From positions 1 to 21,373 of the forward strand of contig JAYMTA010001174.1 in the NCBI GenBank assembly GCA_036897625.1: a stretch of DNA of 21,373 nt. The letters run 5' to 3'. A model generated the notes under the pieces. It saw only the letters and a program-made list of their open reading frames with translations, had not been told where the DNA came from and ran no database searches. Position numbers and translations under genes: made by a program. The DNA is from Pelargonium cotyledonis (taxonomy: Eukaryota > Streptophyta > Magnoliopsida > Geraniales > Geraniaceae). Of the stretch, positions 1 to 10,800 are shown piece by piece. The first letter of the stretch is position 1; every line of letters starts with the position of its first letter.

Positions 1-96
1 CTAAAATTGGTTGAAATAAATTGGATTAATTTAATTGTGTTTATCTCATGAAATGAGATAAGTGTGTAAATTGAGAATATCACATTGCAGAAAAGG
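1..96 (+). repeat. Upstream part of the copia 5' LTR, interrupted by the 97-1402 insertion
   Basis: This AT-rich piece ends in a CACATTG motif followed by AAAAG, and the text resumes after the insertion at 1403 with ATTGCCTAAAAAG and then GTGTTTAAATAC. A CACATTG block shortly before a TATA-like block is an arrangement I know from plant copia LTRs, so I infer that both pieces belong to one LTR. A perfect 9-bp inverted repeat with a 3-base loop lies at 41-61. The LTR start lies before base 1. Confidence 0.5.
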
Positions 97-1402
97 ATTA
101 AATACTCTACAAATCCTCAATTTATGAGATATTCACCGCAGCGGTCCCTCGACAAATAAATTGACTCCAATAGTCCCCAAACTCAATTTTAATTGGCCAC
201 ATGGATCCATCCGTTAGTTTTAGTTAACAGTTCCGTTAGCGGTGGCGATGTGGTACCTACGTGGTATTTTGGTTTGTTTTAATTAATTATTTTATTTACT
301 CATGTGGCATTGACACGGATAGTTTTTATTGGCCAACCTTTTAATTAATAATGAAAATTACTAAACTACCCTCAAATGACATGATGAAATTTACTAAACT
401 ACCCCCACCCTTTCACATCATCCCCAACCCTTCCTTCACCGGAATCTCAGCCTCCTCCTTCGCCAGCCAGACCTCCATAAACGCCTTCCTGGTCTGAGCA
501 CACCGACCAGATTTGCCTAGCCCCGCACCATAACCCGCCGGATCTCATCCCTCCATCCTCCGTTACCGACAAAACCAATGTAACTCGCCGTCGTCCGCCA
601 CTACTCATCTCCGCCCAGACCAGATTGGAGCTCTTTCTCCACCCTCCGCCGCCGTTGAGCATCTCTGATCTCCGCCGCCGGCATTTGTTAGGGTTTCTTG
701 TCACCGTCGAGATCGGAACTGTTGTTAGGATTTCTTGTCAGATTTCAACCATCGTTCGTTACCGTCGACGCAGAGGGCATCGTTGCCGGTGACCATCTCC
801 GATGTTCCAGCCGAGTCGTGGCCCCCATGGCTCGATCTCCGGCGTGAGGCGTAGCCCCAATGGCTCAGATCTCTGGCCACGACCATCTTCACCTTCTTTT
901 CTTTTTAGTTCTGGTGGTTGAGAAGAGGAGGTGCTCCGCGGTCGAGAGAATGAGCAGTTTCGTTGTGCTCGCCGGAGATGGGAGTCCCGACGGAGTGATG
1001 GTTGTGACCGGCGAGGGTGCGGTGAAAGGAATGGTGTGAAGAGATGGTACAAGTAGGGTTAGATTAAGAAATTTATGGTAGTTTAAGGGCTAGTTTAATA
1101 ATTTTGAATTTTTTATTAAGTTTGGACCAATAAGAACGGGACATGTGTTCTTAATAATTTAAACTAATATTAAAATGTTAAAAGATGTCACGTAAGCGCC
1201 ACATGGAGAAACAAATAAATAAATAATTCAAATGTCATGCAGACGCCACATCAGCTACTTAATGGAACCGTTAAATGAAAGTTACATTTGGATACGCGTG
1301 ACCAATTAAACTTGAGTCTGGAAACTACTGGAGTCAATTTATCTGTTGGGTGACTGCTGTGGTGAATATCTCATAGATTGGGGACTTACAAAGTATTTAA
1401 TT
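97..1402. mobile_element. Non-autonomous Mutator-like element with long inverted ends and GC-rich interior
   Basis: The left end (from ATTAAATACT at 97 to about 370) and the reverse complement of the right end (about 1075 to 1401) align over roughly 280 bp. Shared blocks include TATGAGATATTCACC near the tips, AATTGACTCCA, and the inner ACTAAACTACC. Direct repeats ATTGCAGAAAAGG (84-96) and ATTGCCTAAAAAG (1403-1415) abut both ends, 11 of 13 identical, which suggests a decayed target duplication. That is a little longer than the 9-11 bp usual for Mutator-like elements. The interior (about 420-1060) is GC-rich and pyrimidine-rich and has no convincing protein. It resembles captured genic sequence, as in a Pack-MULE. 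No transposase is present. Confidence 0.7.
420..1060. other. GC-rich interior of the inserted element, possible captured gene fragment
   Basis: Composition changes abruptly from AT-rich termini to a GC-rich block of C/T-rich then G/A-rich text with repeated CCGCCG, CTCCGCC and TCTCCGGC words. Short open frames exist on the - strand (447-704 and 759-1052), but their translations are low-complexity Arg/Ser/Gly-rich and show no motif I recognise, so I do not call a gene. The style is like plant 5' exon or UTR sequence picked up by Mutator-like elements. The parent gene cannot be named. Confidence 0.45.
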
Positions 1403-2653
1403 ATTGCCTAAAAAGAAAATGCTAGTAGTGTTTAAATACACTTGGACTTCTAATACTATCAAACAAGTATTAGAGTGGCACAACGAGCCAAGCCCACACG
1501 CACGCTTGCTTGCCTTGCCTCGGCACGGCCGGCGGGGGCGAATCAGGTTGCACCGGACCGGAGGGCGATTTGGGCAAATGTCTTGGGTCGATGGCTTCTG
1601 ATTCGAGTCAACAAGTGACTCTTCATATTCTGTAATGCAATTATTTATGCCATTTTTGCTTGTTATTTTCCTGTTATGTTGTTACAAGGCACACATCCCC
1701 TCTTGCTCTCACACACGTTTTCCACAGAATCACTAGCTATATTGTGAGTTCTAAACACTTTGTGAGAGAGCTTTCTGTCCGTGGTGGTTATTGCTAGCTG
1801 GAGGTACGCTTGGGTGCAGTGGTCGTTTGAGGCTCATGGCAGAAGGTGCACTGTGACGAGGTTGTACATGAATTATCCTGACGAGGAGATTGTTCAGACA
1901 TGTGCACGTGGTAGGGGGCAATATCTTCTTAAGGCCACCTCTTTTTCAAGAGAAATCTGTGAGTTCTTTCCAATTTCGTTTTTACTGTTTTTGCTTCTCT
2001 AATTTTTGTTTCCCTTTTTTTAATTACTATTATTGTTTGTTTGCTTGTGTGCTTCTTATTTGCATGATTTTTTCGTTCTTCTTTTTTGCTTACTTGTTAC
2101 CATTGGTTGTTTAATCGTATTATAAAACTTGTTTTTCCAAAATGTGTGTTTTGCAAAATTCTTGTTCTCTATTTTTCTATTTCTATCTGTAAAATTGTTT
2201 TGGCTTTCAAAACTAGTATTGTTCTCTAAATTGTTGTTTCCTCCAAACTGTTTGTTTTTTCCAAACTGTTTGTTTTTAGATCTTTATTTCCCTTTTTCTA
2301 TAATCTTTTGTTAACGTTTTGTGTTCTTGATTCTTTCTCTCTTATCTCAAACTATTGTTTCTTTACAAAATCTTCTTTTATCTTTTTATTTCTTCTTGTT
2401 TCCAAACCGTTTATTTTTGTGTATGTTTATTTCTTTTGTCATTTAATTATTATCTCGTTAATCCTTTTTTTATTCTCTTATTATTGTTGGTGAATTTGGA
2501 ATACTTTATAACCTGAATAATTCACTAATAACGTAAACTTGGTAAATCGTTAAAATCAATTGTGTGTGCCCTTAATTGGACATTGCATGTTGCCCCTAAT
2601 TTGTAAAATTCAAACAACAGTCTTAAGAAGATATTTCATAAAACACGTGAATA
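1403..2653 (+). repeat. Rest of copia 5' LTR and T-rich untranslated leader
   Basis: The LTR resumes at 1403 with a TATA-like GTTTAAATAC (about 1429-1438), followed by a GC-rich stretch near 1470-1600 and TGTAATG near 1632. From about 1960 to 2500 the strand is strongly T-rich, with a repeated TTTTCCAAACTGTTTG word around 2240-2275. The open frames here are low-complexity Phe/Leu strings and are not genes. I could not place the LTR end or a primer-binding site. Confidence 0.5.
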
Positions 2654-3640
2654 ATGTCTAGTAGTGCTAATTTTGGCCCTGCTGCCCAAACATTCGTCCC
2701 AAAGGTGGACATGTCTGGACTGCCCCAGAGCTTTATCGGGCATCATTTTGGGCGCTGGCAACAACGGATGTTGATCTGGCTCCATGGGTTGCAGTCTGTA
2801 CTGACAACCTCTTGCCCTAAAACTAATCAATCTGACCCTCAATGTGGGGCTAAGATTGAACAGTGGAACGAGAAGGACCAAATAGTTCGAGGGTGCATTC
2901 TGTCAGCCCTGTCAGATGCACTTTTCGATTTCTACCAGGTGCTTGCTTCCACTGCAAGGGAATTATGGAAGCGACTCAACCAAAACTACAACACCGAAGA
3001 GGTTGGTGTCGAGAAATATGTTGTTAGTAAATTTCTCAAATTCTAAATGGTTGAGGGTAAGAGTGTCACCCATCAGGCACATGAGATTGAGCACCTCATG
3101 CATGCTCTTTTTGTTGCGGACCTGAAGCTTCCTAAAAAGTTTCAAGTGATGTCCATCATTGAGAAGTTCTCACATTCCTGGGAAGACTTTGGTATGTCCC
3201 TTAAGCATAAGAAGGAGACATACACTCTCAATGAGCTGATGACCTCTATAGTGATCGAGGAAGAGCACCGAAGCCAGAGGACGGTCGTGCTGCCTATTGA
3301 GCACCAAAGTAGGGCAAACTATATCGCTGCCAATAGAGGTAAAGGGAAGAAGGTGGCCTACAGCCTCAAGACCACTTCTCCCCTGAAACCCAAGGCCAAA
3401 CCTTTTAAGAAGCCAAAAGCGAACAAACAATGTTGGAATTGTGGCCAGGTTGGACACTTCGTGAAGCAGTGCCCAGACAAGAAGAAAGGGGCGTCTACCT
3501 CTGGAGCACAGATCAACATGATCGTGGATGAGACTGCAAAGTTGGCTTTAGAGGACAATGGAGACAACAACAACAACTCTAACCCCCCTAAGGATAACAT
3601 AACCCTAGAACCTGAACTGTTTAATATTTATGAACCCTAT
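2654..3640 (+). pseudogene. gag: copia gag (capsid/nucleocapsid), broken by a stop
   Basis: The frame opens at ATG 2654 (MSSSANFG...) and runs in one frame across an in-frame TAA at 3044-3046 into the following stretch (3047 onward). The N-terminal part carries the copia Gag pattern with RWQQRM and, later, LPKKFQVMSIIEKF and an LKHKKE segment. A CCHC zinc knuckle, CWNCGQVGHFVKQC (C-x2-C-x4-H-x4-C), is complete at about 3431-3472 and is preceded by a Lys-rich stretch. Gag would form the particle and package the RNA. The single stop would truncate it before the knuckle. Confidence 0.8.
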
Positions 3641-3844
3641 GAGTGGTTGGTTGACACTGGAGAAAATGCACATGTTTGTGTTGATAAATGGCTCTTTACT
3701 TCTTACCAACCTGTAACTGAGATGTATGTTCGAATGGGGAACTCAAGCTATGCAAGAACGCTAGAGATTGGACGTGTGGACTTGAAGTTTCCTTCGGGTC
3801 GCATACTGACACTCCATCAAGTAAACCATGTTCTCACCATTTGA
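3641..3844 (+). pseudogene. copia aspartic protease, altered after the catalytic triad
   Basis: The motif WLVDTGENAHVCVD includes the catalytic Asp-Thr-Gly at 3653-3661. The next residue, Ala or Ser in the copia proteases I know, is Glu (GAA, 3662-3664). The frame is continuous with gag and ends at an in-frame TGA at 3842-3844. The same frame continues beyond it, so this is a nonsense mutation and not a natural terminus. The protease would cut the Gag-Pol polyprotein. Confidence 0.7.
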
Positions 3845-4853
3845 AGAAATATTTTGTCGGATTCTTGTTTAGTAGTTAGGGGTTATGAGCTTTCTTTCAA
3901 ATGTAATAGGGTTGTTTTGTTAGATTCCGATTCCTGGTTTGTAAGCAAGGGTTGCTTGGCCAATGACCTGTTTAAGATTAGAGTTGATAATGTAAACTCT
4001 AATTCTGATTTCAATAAAATTTCAGACTATTCAGTATACTCTGTTGAATCATCTAATGTTTGGCATGATCGCTTAAGACATATTAATTTCAATGCAATAA
4101 AACGCAAGATGAACTTAGAGTTGATCCCCAAACATGAAATCCATAAGAACTCTAAGTGCCCTGTTTGTGTTGAAGCTAAGTCCATTAGGAAGCCTTTTCA
4201 CTCGGTGGAAAGGAACTCTGAAATACTGGACTTAGTTCACACTGATCTTTGTGAATTCAATGGAATTCTGACCAAAGACCACAAAAGGTACTTCATCACC
4301 TTTATAGATGATTATAGTAAATATTGCTACGTCTACTTACTTAAGAGTAAGGACGAAGAAAAATTCATGATTGTCAAGAAAGAAGTTGAAACTCAAACCG
4401 GAAAGAAACTTAAACGGTTGAGGTCTAATAGAGGTGGAGAATATGGGTCTAACCCAATTGTACAATATTGCCAACAGTTTGACATTGTGCATGAAGAAAC
4501 TCCACCCTATACTCTTTAAATACTGCCAGCCATATTCTAAATAGAGTTCCCCTGAAACATAAAGACTGTAGTCCTTTCAAACTTTGGAAAAGTCAAAAAC
4601 CTAGTTTCAAATACTTCCGAGTGTGGGGGTGCCTCGCTAAGTTACTTGTCCCTGAACATAAAAGGAAGAAACTAGGACGTAAGACTGTTGATGCCATTTT
4701 CATGGTTATGTCGAAACCTCTTATGCCATGAGATTTTTGGTCATTAAATCTGAGATCTCTGGAATAGATGTCATCACTATTGTTGAGTTCTGTGATGCAA
4801 CATTTTTTTAGGATGTATTTCCCACGAAGACGGAAATTCTTAAAGCTTCCCAA
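3845..4853 (+). pseudogene. copia integrase with catalytic loss and internal deletion
   Basis: The GAG-pre-integrase zinc finger is visible as WHDRLRH plus CPVC (about 4060-4170). The integrase core follows: VHTDLCEF carries the first catalytic Asp, then FITFIDDYSKY. The second catalytic Asp, in the family's RSDRGGEY motif, is Asn here (RSNRGGEY, codon 4427-4429). Just after PPYT (4505-4513) roughly 40 codons are missing, including the part that should carry the catalytic Glu, and the text resumes in another frame at about 4522 (TASHILNRVPLK). A one-base loss near 4703 and stops at 4809-4811 and 4881-4883 follow. It cannot be active. Confidence 0.8.
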
Positions 4854-4959
4854 CCCATCGAAGAAGTATCGATTCCAACCTAAGTGGAAAAGATGACTAA
4901 TGTGTGGGACTCCAAGTCCTAAAGAGGAACAATAACCAAGGAAGAGTAAAAGGGCTAGG

Positions 4960-6060
4960 GTTACAAAAGACTTTGAAAGTGATTACATCACTTACGATGT
5001 TAAAGGTGATCATGTAACCTTCAAGGATGTCATGGTTTCTCCTGAAGCTAAGCATTGGAAGGATGTCATCAAAAGCGAGATGGACTCTATTTTCTCTAAT
5101 GGGACTTGGGAGTTAGTAGCTCTCCCTCCTGGTTCAACCACTATTGGTTGAAAGTGGATCTTCAAGAGGAAGCTTAGACTTGATGGGACTGTTGAAAAGT
5201 TCAAGGCCAGGTTGATGGCCAAGGGGATTAGAGAAATAGAGGGAATAGACTATTTCGATACCTATTCCTCGGTTGCCCGCATGACCACTATCAGATTGCT
5301 GATAGCCTTGGCATCCATAAAAGGGTCTTGTAATCTATCAGATTGATGTCAATACAGCTTTTCTTCATGGAGAACTTGAAGAAGAGATTTATATGGATCA
5401 GCCTGAGGGCTTTGTGGCGGCAGGCAATGAAAAGAAAGTTTGTAAATTTGTTATGTTGTTATATGGACTTAAATAAGCCCCTAAACAGTGGCACCAAAAG
5501 TATGACGAGGTTATACTCTTGTTTGCCTTCAAGGTTAATGAATTTGACAAGTGTGTCTACTACAAGGTAAATGGTGAAGAGTACATTGTCTTGTGCCTAT
5601 ACGTAGACGATATTCTACTCTTTGGGTCGTGTGTGAGGATTATACATGAGACTAAATCCATTTTTAGTAGTAAATTTGAGATGAAGGATATGGGAGAAGC
5701 CAACGTTGTTCTTGGCCTCAAGCTGATTAGATCAGCTGAGGGCACTATCATTTCTCAATTCCACTATACTGAGAGTATAATTGAGAAGTTTGGCTACAAG
5801 AATGTGAAAACAGTCAAGATTCCCTATGACAATTCTGTGGCACTCTTCAAGAATGAGAGTGGGGTGCCTATAATTCAGCTTAAGTATTCTCAAATCATTG
5901 GAAGCTTGATGTATCTAGCTAAGCGTTCACGACCAGATATCTCCTATTCGTTCACCAAGTTGAGTAGATACACAAGATGTCCAAATCGTACAAGTTGGAC
6001 AGCCCTGGACAGAGTTATGAAGTATCTGAAGGGAACCTCTTCCCTTGCACTCTACGTACT
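4960..6060 (+). pseudogene. copia reverse transcriptase, broken
   Basis: Successive frames give the copia RT blocks: SPEAKHWKDVIKSEMDS, then KWIFKRKLR, KARLMAKG, ARMTTIRLLIALAS, LYGLK before KQWHQKYDE, and LCLYVDDILLFG, whose catalytic YVDD is at 5600-5611. The thumb/connection part follows with GSLMYLAKRSRPDISY. Breaks are an in-frame TGA at 5149-5151, a frameshift near 5325-5330, a TAA in place of Gln at 5474-5476 and a frameshift near 6050. The longest clean piece is 5519-6067. Confidence 0.85.
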
Positions 6061-6581
6061 ATGGTAGATTTCCAGGAGTAATTGAAGGATTTAGCGATGC
6101 CAGCTGGATAGTTAGTAAATCTGGAAGTTACGGTTGTACAGAGTATTTCTTTATCATTTGCGGCGGAGCCGTCACCTGGAGATCGGTGAAACAAACCTTG
6201 TTGTCTAGGTCGACCTTTGAGGCTGAAGTAGTTGCATTTGACACCACCAGGATTGAGGTTGAATGGCTGCAAGGACTTATGTCTGAGTTGCCCATGGTCC
6301 CTAAACCCATCTCAACAATCCCGGTACATTGAGACAACATGACAACTATTGACCAGATCAATATTGCCAAGTACAACAACAAAACCATGCTACACATACA
6401 AGTTAGACTTAAGTCTGTGAGGAAATTTGTGTCTCAGAAGGTTCTTGTTGTGGACTATGTTGGAACCAAAGCTGATCCCTTAACTAAGGATCTTGACTGT
6501 CGTCAAGTCCTGAAATTCAGGCTGGGGATGAGGCTGAAACTCATTACTGGTTTATTTGCAGTAGCAACCCAACCTATCTGA
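6045..6581 (+). pseudogene. copia RNase H and Pol C-terminus, broken by a stop
   Basis: The translation shows the copia RNase H landmarks FSDASW, CGGAVTWRSVKQTLLSRS and STFEAE, followed by VEWLQGL. An in-frame TGA at 6330-6332 interrupts it, but the same frame continues through NIAKYNN to ADPLTKDL and KFRLGMR, the usual C-terminal region of copia Pol. It ends at a stop at 6579-6581. RNase H would remove the RNA template during reverse transcription. Confidence 0.8.
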
Positions 6582-7695
6582 GTAGAGATCCGACAAAGAA
6601 TGTTCAATGTGGTATAAACAAGCTCTTAAGTGAACTGAGTATCCACAATTAATTGTAATTTCCAGCAAAACTTTGAAATTTCCAACGAAATACTGGTGAA
6701 GTTGTTCTTGATGAGAAAGAAAGTTTCGGATTTAGAATCTTTTTTTTATTATGTGTTGAGCGCATGACCTAATTATTGACATATTTCTTTACATGTAACT
6801 GATGAAATGAACTTTACATAGTTTAGAGTATCCAAAAAAAAATAAAAAACAGTTCTGGATATCCAGATACAAAAGGGGTCAAATACATTGTAGATACGTG
6901 TAATTATCGTTCTTATAATTAGTGAGAATTCATTAATTAGTGTGTCTATACGAGGATGGAACTCTGAAAGGGACCACAAAAGTCTCTTCCAAAATAGAAA
7001 ATTACATAAATACACAAATCATTTTCTGAAATTTGTCAAAAATCTATAAACATAAATACAAATACAAGCGGACAATGACAGAATTTTTTTGCCAAAATGA
7101 GACCTCAACTCTCAATAAGGAAGGAAGCCACATCTGTTGAACATGTATTTGATATATAACTGAGAAGAAACGAGAATCACAGAATACCCTACCACCCCGG
7201 TAAAAGAACACAGAAAGAAGCGTGTCAACCACTACTTCCGGCAAGCTTTCTCTGTAACTCTACCAGCAGCACCAAACATGTTTTTTCTTCTTTTTTGTGA
7301 TCGGCAATAGGTACTTGTATTCCAGTAAAATAAATTACAAGAATAAGTACAAACAGACCAAAGACCTGTGAAATCAAAAAGTACAATGCTCAAATTGAAA
7401 ATATCAAACATTTTCTTTACGACGTACATGAGACAGTGGGAACTAAAACACAAAATTCTCAAGGAATCATGGGCGATTGGAGAGAGCCTCGATTTTGTCA
7501 TTATTTTCAAGATGATGGACGGTGTTTTTTATATAAAGTTTCCCTGACAACAGAAGTAACAATATTAGTTCTTGCACGACCATGACATGAAAAACAGGAG
7601 TAACAAGGACAAAATCTTGTAAAATGTATGGTCAAGTTGGAGATCAAGAGAGAGCATTCCCACATACTATTGACAAGCAAATCATTCTGCTTTGG
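6582..7695. other. Region between retrotransposon tail and SECA2 stop codon
   Basis: The first 150 bases look like the untranslated tail of the copia element, ending near a T-run at 6739-6748. The remainder should include the SECA2 3' untranslated region, read on the - strand just below 7696. A possible - strand AATAAA lies inside the T-run near 6744-6750, but that is almost 950 bp from the stop and unproven. The short frames here match nothing I recognise. Confidence 0.45.
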
Positions 7696-7857
7696 TTATC
7701 CAAACAGATTTTGAGATTCCATAGGGGATGACCAGAACCGCACGAGTGATTCTACAGTAAGTCTACGTGTGGCACTCAGCATCGAGATGAAAAATCGACA
7801 CCCATCAATTTTGTATTCTTCAAGGGGATTCTTCTGGGCAAATGCCCTTACATTTAC
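7696..7857 (-). CDS. SECA2: SECA2 last coding exon and stop
   Basis: It encodes [19 protein letters not shown], then [19 protein letters not shown], ending in ESQNLFG and TAA at 7698-7696. The R-x-x-A-x-x-(N/D)P-x-x-E-Y-K pattern is the SecA finger loop and second helix. The bacterial C-terminal linker with its Cys-rich zinc motif is absent, as I expect for SECA2. Confidence 0.95.
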   Translation of the reverse strand, partial: VNVRAFAQKNPLEEYKIDGCRFFISMLSATRRLTVESLVRFWSSPMESQNLFG

Positions 7858-10800
7858 CTGTCAAAAGTTAGATATGAGTTTCTTCCCAGGAAGAATGTTC
7901 AAAGGGATCAACTTGAAGGAAGCATAATACCGCTGAACACAGAGTGTTCATGTTTATTAGATGTTCCTTCCAGAAACAGTCTAGAGTCTTCACAAGAACT
8001 GTTCTCTGTATTAAACAAACAAAACAAGACAAATCAATACTATACAACTCGGCAAAAGGCAACCAAAGAGGAGCCACTATTACTATTTTCATTCCTTTTC
8101 AGCAACATTCTCACCTCATTAACAAATTAAGAAACATGTGATATTAAATACTAATTGGTGGATAATACGCCATCATGCTTTCAGGTTAAACAAGCATAAC
8201 AATTAAAAAATTGTTTCCATAAAACACAAATATGTATATATATATATATGACAGTTCATCAGCTAAATGAACATTAGAGGATTAGTCACACTAATACCAT
8301 GGACGGTCACATCAATATAGCATTTTTCCTCATGGACTAGTGTTTACTGGGAAAGTAGACCTACATATTGATCGAACCGGCTATATCACTAATTGAATGA
8401 GTCTACAAATACTCCCTCCAAGGCTCCAACCCAAAATGAGTCTCTTGTATTCTATTTTGGAAATTTACCAATAGTATCCCAATAATAAATTAGTTAGTAT
8501 CCTTGAGTTTGTTACAACACATGTTCAAGGGGTTACAAGAGTAAATGTAAACATTAACTAACTATTTATTTTGGGACAGAGAGAGTACATGACATCACCA
8601 AAAGGACACCCGTCTCTCCTCTCAAAAGAGTGATTCCTCATCCTTATCGAACAAAAGTGAATCACTCTATTAAAAACTTAGAATATATGAAGGATGAACC
8701 ATCTCTTACCCACGGAGTTCAAGATTTGAACCTCGACGAGTGGATGGAAGGATAATGCAAACCTTCTAACTTATGTTCAGCATAATTAATGTCATGCAAG
8801 ATATAGAAACATAGAAATTAAAGTGTATTTGAAGCCAATTAATTGGAAAAGGGACTAGGGCAAGAAGCACAAAGCTTATTACTTTGTCAATTTGTTTAGG
8901 ACTCAAAGGATAATCAAATTTCTTCATCTTTTATATGGTTAATTTCTATCCTAAAATCATTTTATTTATCAATTTCTTTAAATGCTTGAGAATTATAATG
9001 AGTGAATTTAGTGGTTATTTATGACTATATAACAATTCAAAGAATTTTTTAAGCAAATAATCATTGTTAAAATTAGGTATATAAGATTATTAACTTATAG
9101 ACTAGGAGACACCAATTCGGATGACGCGACATAATTTATAACGCAATTCGGATACGTGATTTGAAATTTTCAAAAACTGTAAATCGTGTGATGAAGATTA
9201 ATATCAAACCTATTAAAGATCTAAGCCTATACAGTATAGAGTACAGTACTATGTGTAAGTAACAGAATAATAATGAGGCACATCACACACCCAAACAGTA
9301 GTAGTAGCAGTAGAAGTAGTTTGTAAACAGACACGTACATGGCATTTTGGAAAAGTGAATCTTCCTTGATTAAGGATTTATAAAATCTCATACTTCTCCC
9401 TCATATTTTTTATGCATGAAACCGTGAGCAATATTTTATAATTTTGTAACATGTTAAATTTTTATTCTTACTATTATTATTATTGTGCCCCACTAATATA
9501 AGTTCTAGATCTATCCCTACTTTGACTCATCCTCCCTACCAGGGACGGATCCAGAATATTTACTCAGTGGGGGCAAAATTATAGGGAAATAAAAATATAT
9601 TTTCAATTAATGGGGCATATTAACAAACTCAAAATTCAGTGGGGGCAAAATATGAACAATAGCAAGGATTAAAATAAAAATCAACAAAAATACATGGTAA
9701 ATTTTCAACAAAAAAAACTTGGGGGCAACTGCCCCCACATCCTCTTCCTAGATCCGTCCCTGCTCCTTACCAAAGGAAATCTACGAGTGGAATCTAATTC
9801 CTTAACAATGAAAAGATATTGAATTTTGATGCCTTCTGGAAGTTCATCATTTTTTGCAAGTGTTTGATTTGTTGGGTTGTTATATTGATTAACCCAGTAA
9901 CCCTGAGTTTCTCAAGCACATATTAATGGTAAAAGAATCATCTTCTCAAACAAGTGTGTGAAATATAATAAAACTAAATCACGCATGAGCCTAGTTTCCT
10001 GTGTCAATTATGTCCAAATCACATGACACTGATGTTTTAGAGGTCAATAATAAAATAAGTGGTTTTACAGGTTTTGGCATTAATTGCCAAAGTTCAAACA
10101 ATCCAAGGCTGCAACTAGAGGTGTCAATTTCGGGTTTGGATTGGGTTCAAATTGAGTTTGTTCGAGTTGATAAAACCTAATCCAACTCAAAAGGAATTCA
10201 GGTTCCTTCAGATTTCGAGCCGCGAGTAGGGTCTGTCTTCACTTTTTAGTTTAGATTATGTGGCAAAAGTTGGTCGGATCAAAACGGGCAGAAGACAGAT
10301 TAAATTTCGGGTGCCCGCGGGTTCAGACTCCATATTGCTGAATGCTCTAAATTTTACAAGTGGGCATTACCTATGAAGCACGAATATGGGTACAAGTACC
10401 CGGTACATCTTTATGTCTATATTTCAAAAAGGCTAGGTACGGGTACGGAAGGGTACTTATAGTTAAAAATAATTAAAATTATGTATAATATGTTTATAAA
10501 TACATAGTTAACAGGAAATTAAAAACAATTCATATTTAGTTTCCATATTCATCAATAAGCCATAATTCTTTTATAGAGAATGGAATATAGAGGAAGGAAT
10601 TAGATCGGTTTCAGAGTTTTAGCTTGCTAGGTTATATTAATATAGAACCTTCACTCGGAAGAATAGAAGTAATACATAATTTTTGTTTTAAATTCTGAAT
10701 TCCAAATGTATTTTATCAATATGTTAAATGGCAGAATGCATGGAACTTGACCCCTACCAAAAGGTTAAAGCTGATAGGTTGAAGGTCCAACTAGTATATC

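Larger units (their letters stand above)
1..6740 (+). mobile_element. Decayed Ty1/copia LTR retrotransposon (5' end outside window, 3' LTR not found)
   Basis: Copia order is read along the + strand: gag with a zinc knuckle, aspartic protease, GAG-pre-integrase and integrase, reverse transcriptase with YVDD, then RNase H. The order integrase before reverse transcriptase is what separates copia from gypsy. Bases 1-96 and 1402 to about 1950 look like 5' LTR (a promoter-like AAATAC stretch, then a GC-rich segment), split by the 97-1402 insertion. Bases 1950-2650 are a T-rich untranslated leader. I see no tRNA-Met primer site and no second LTR copy downstream of pol, so the 3' end near 6740 is approximate. 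Many nonsense codons, several frameshifts, an integrase deletion and a substituted catalytic residue show that the copy is dead. It lies tail-to-tail with SECA2. Confidence 0.85.

Noticed and set aside
447-1052. Two - strand open frames (447-704, 759-1052) in the GC-rich insertion
   Set aside because: Low-complexity Arg/Ser/Gly-rich translations without any motif. Open length is expected from GC-rich sequence that has few stop words.
1781-2493. Overlapping + strand frames rich in Phe and Leu
   Set aside because: They come from the T-rich leader of the retrotransposon. The apparent membrane-like segments are a composition artefact.
7044-7510. Two - strand frames downstream of SECA2 as possible extra exons
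   Set aside because: SECA2 already ends at a conserved position at 7696, and these translations match no SecA segment. More likely 3' UTR or spacer.
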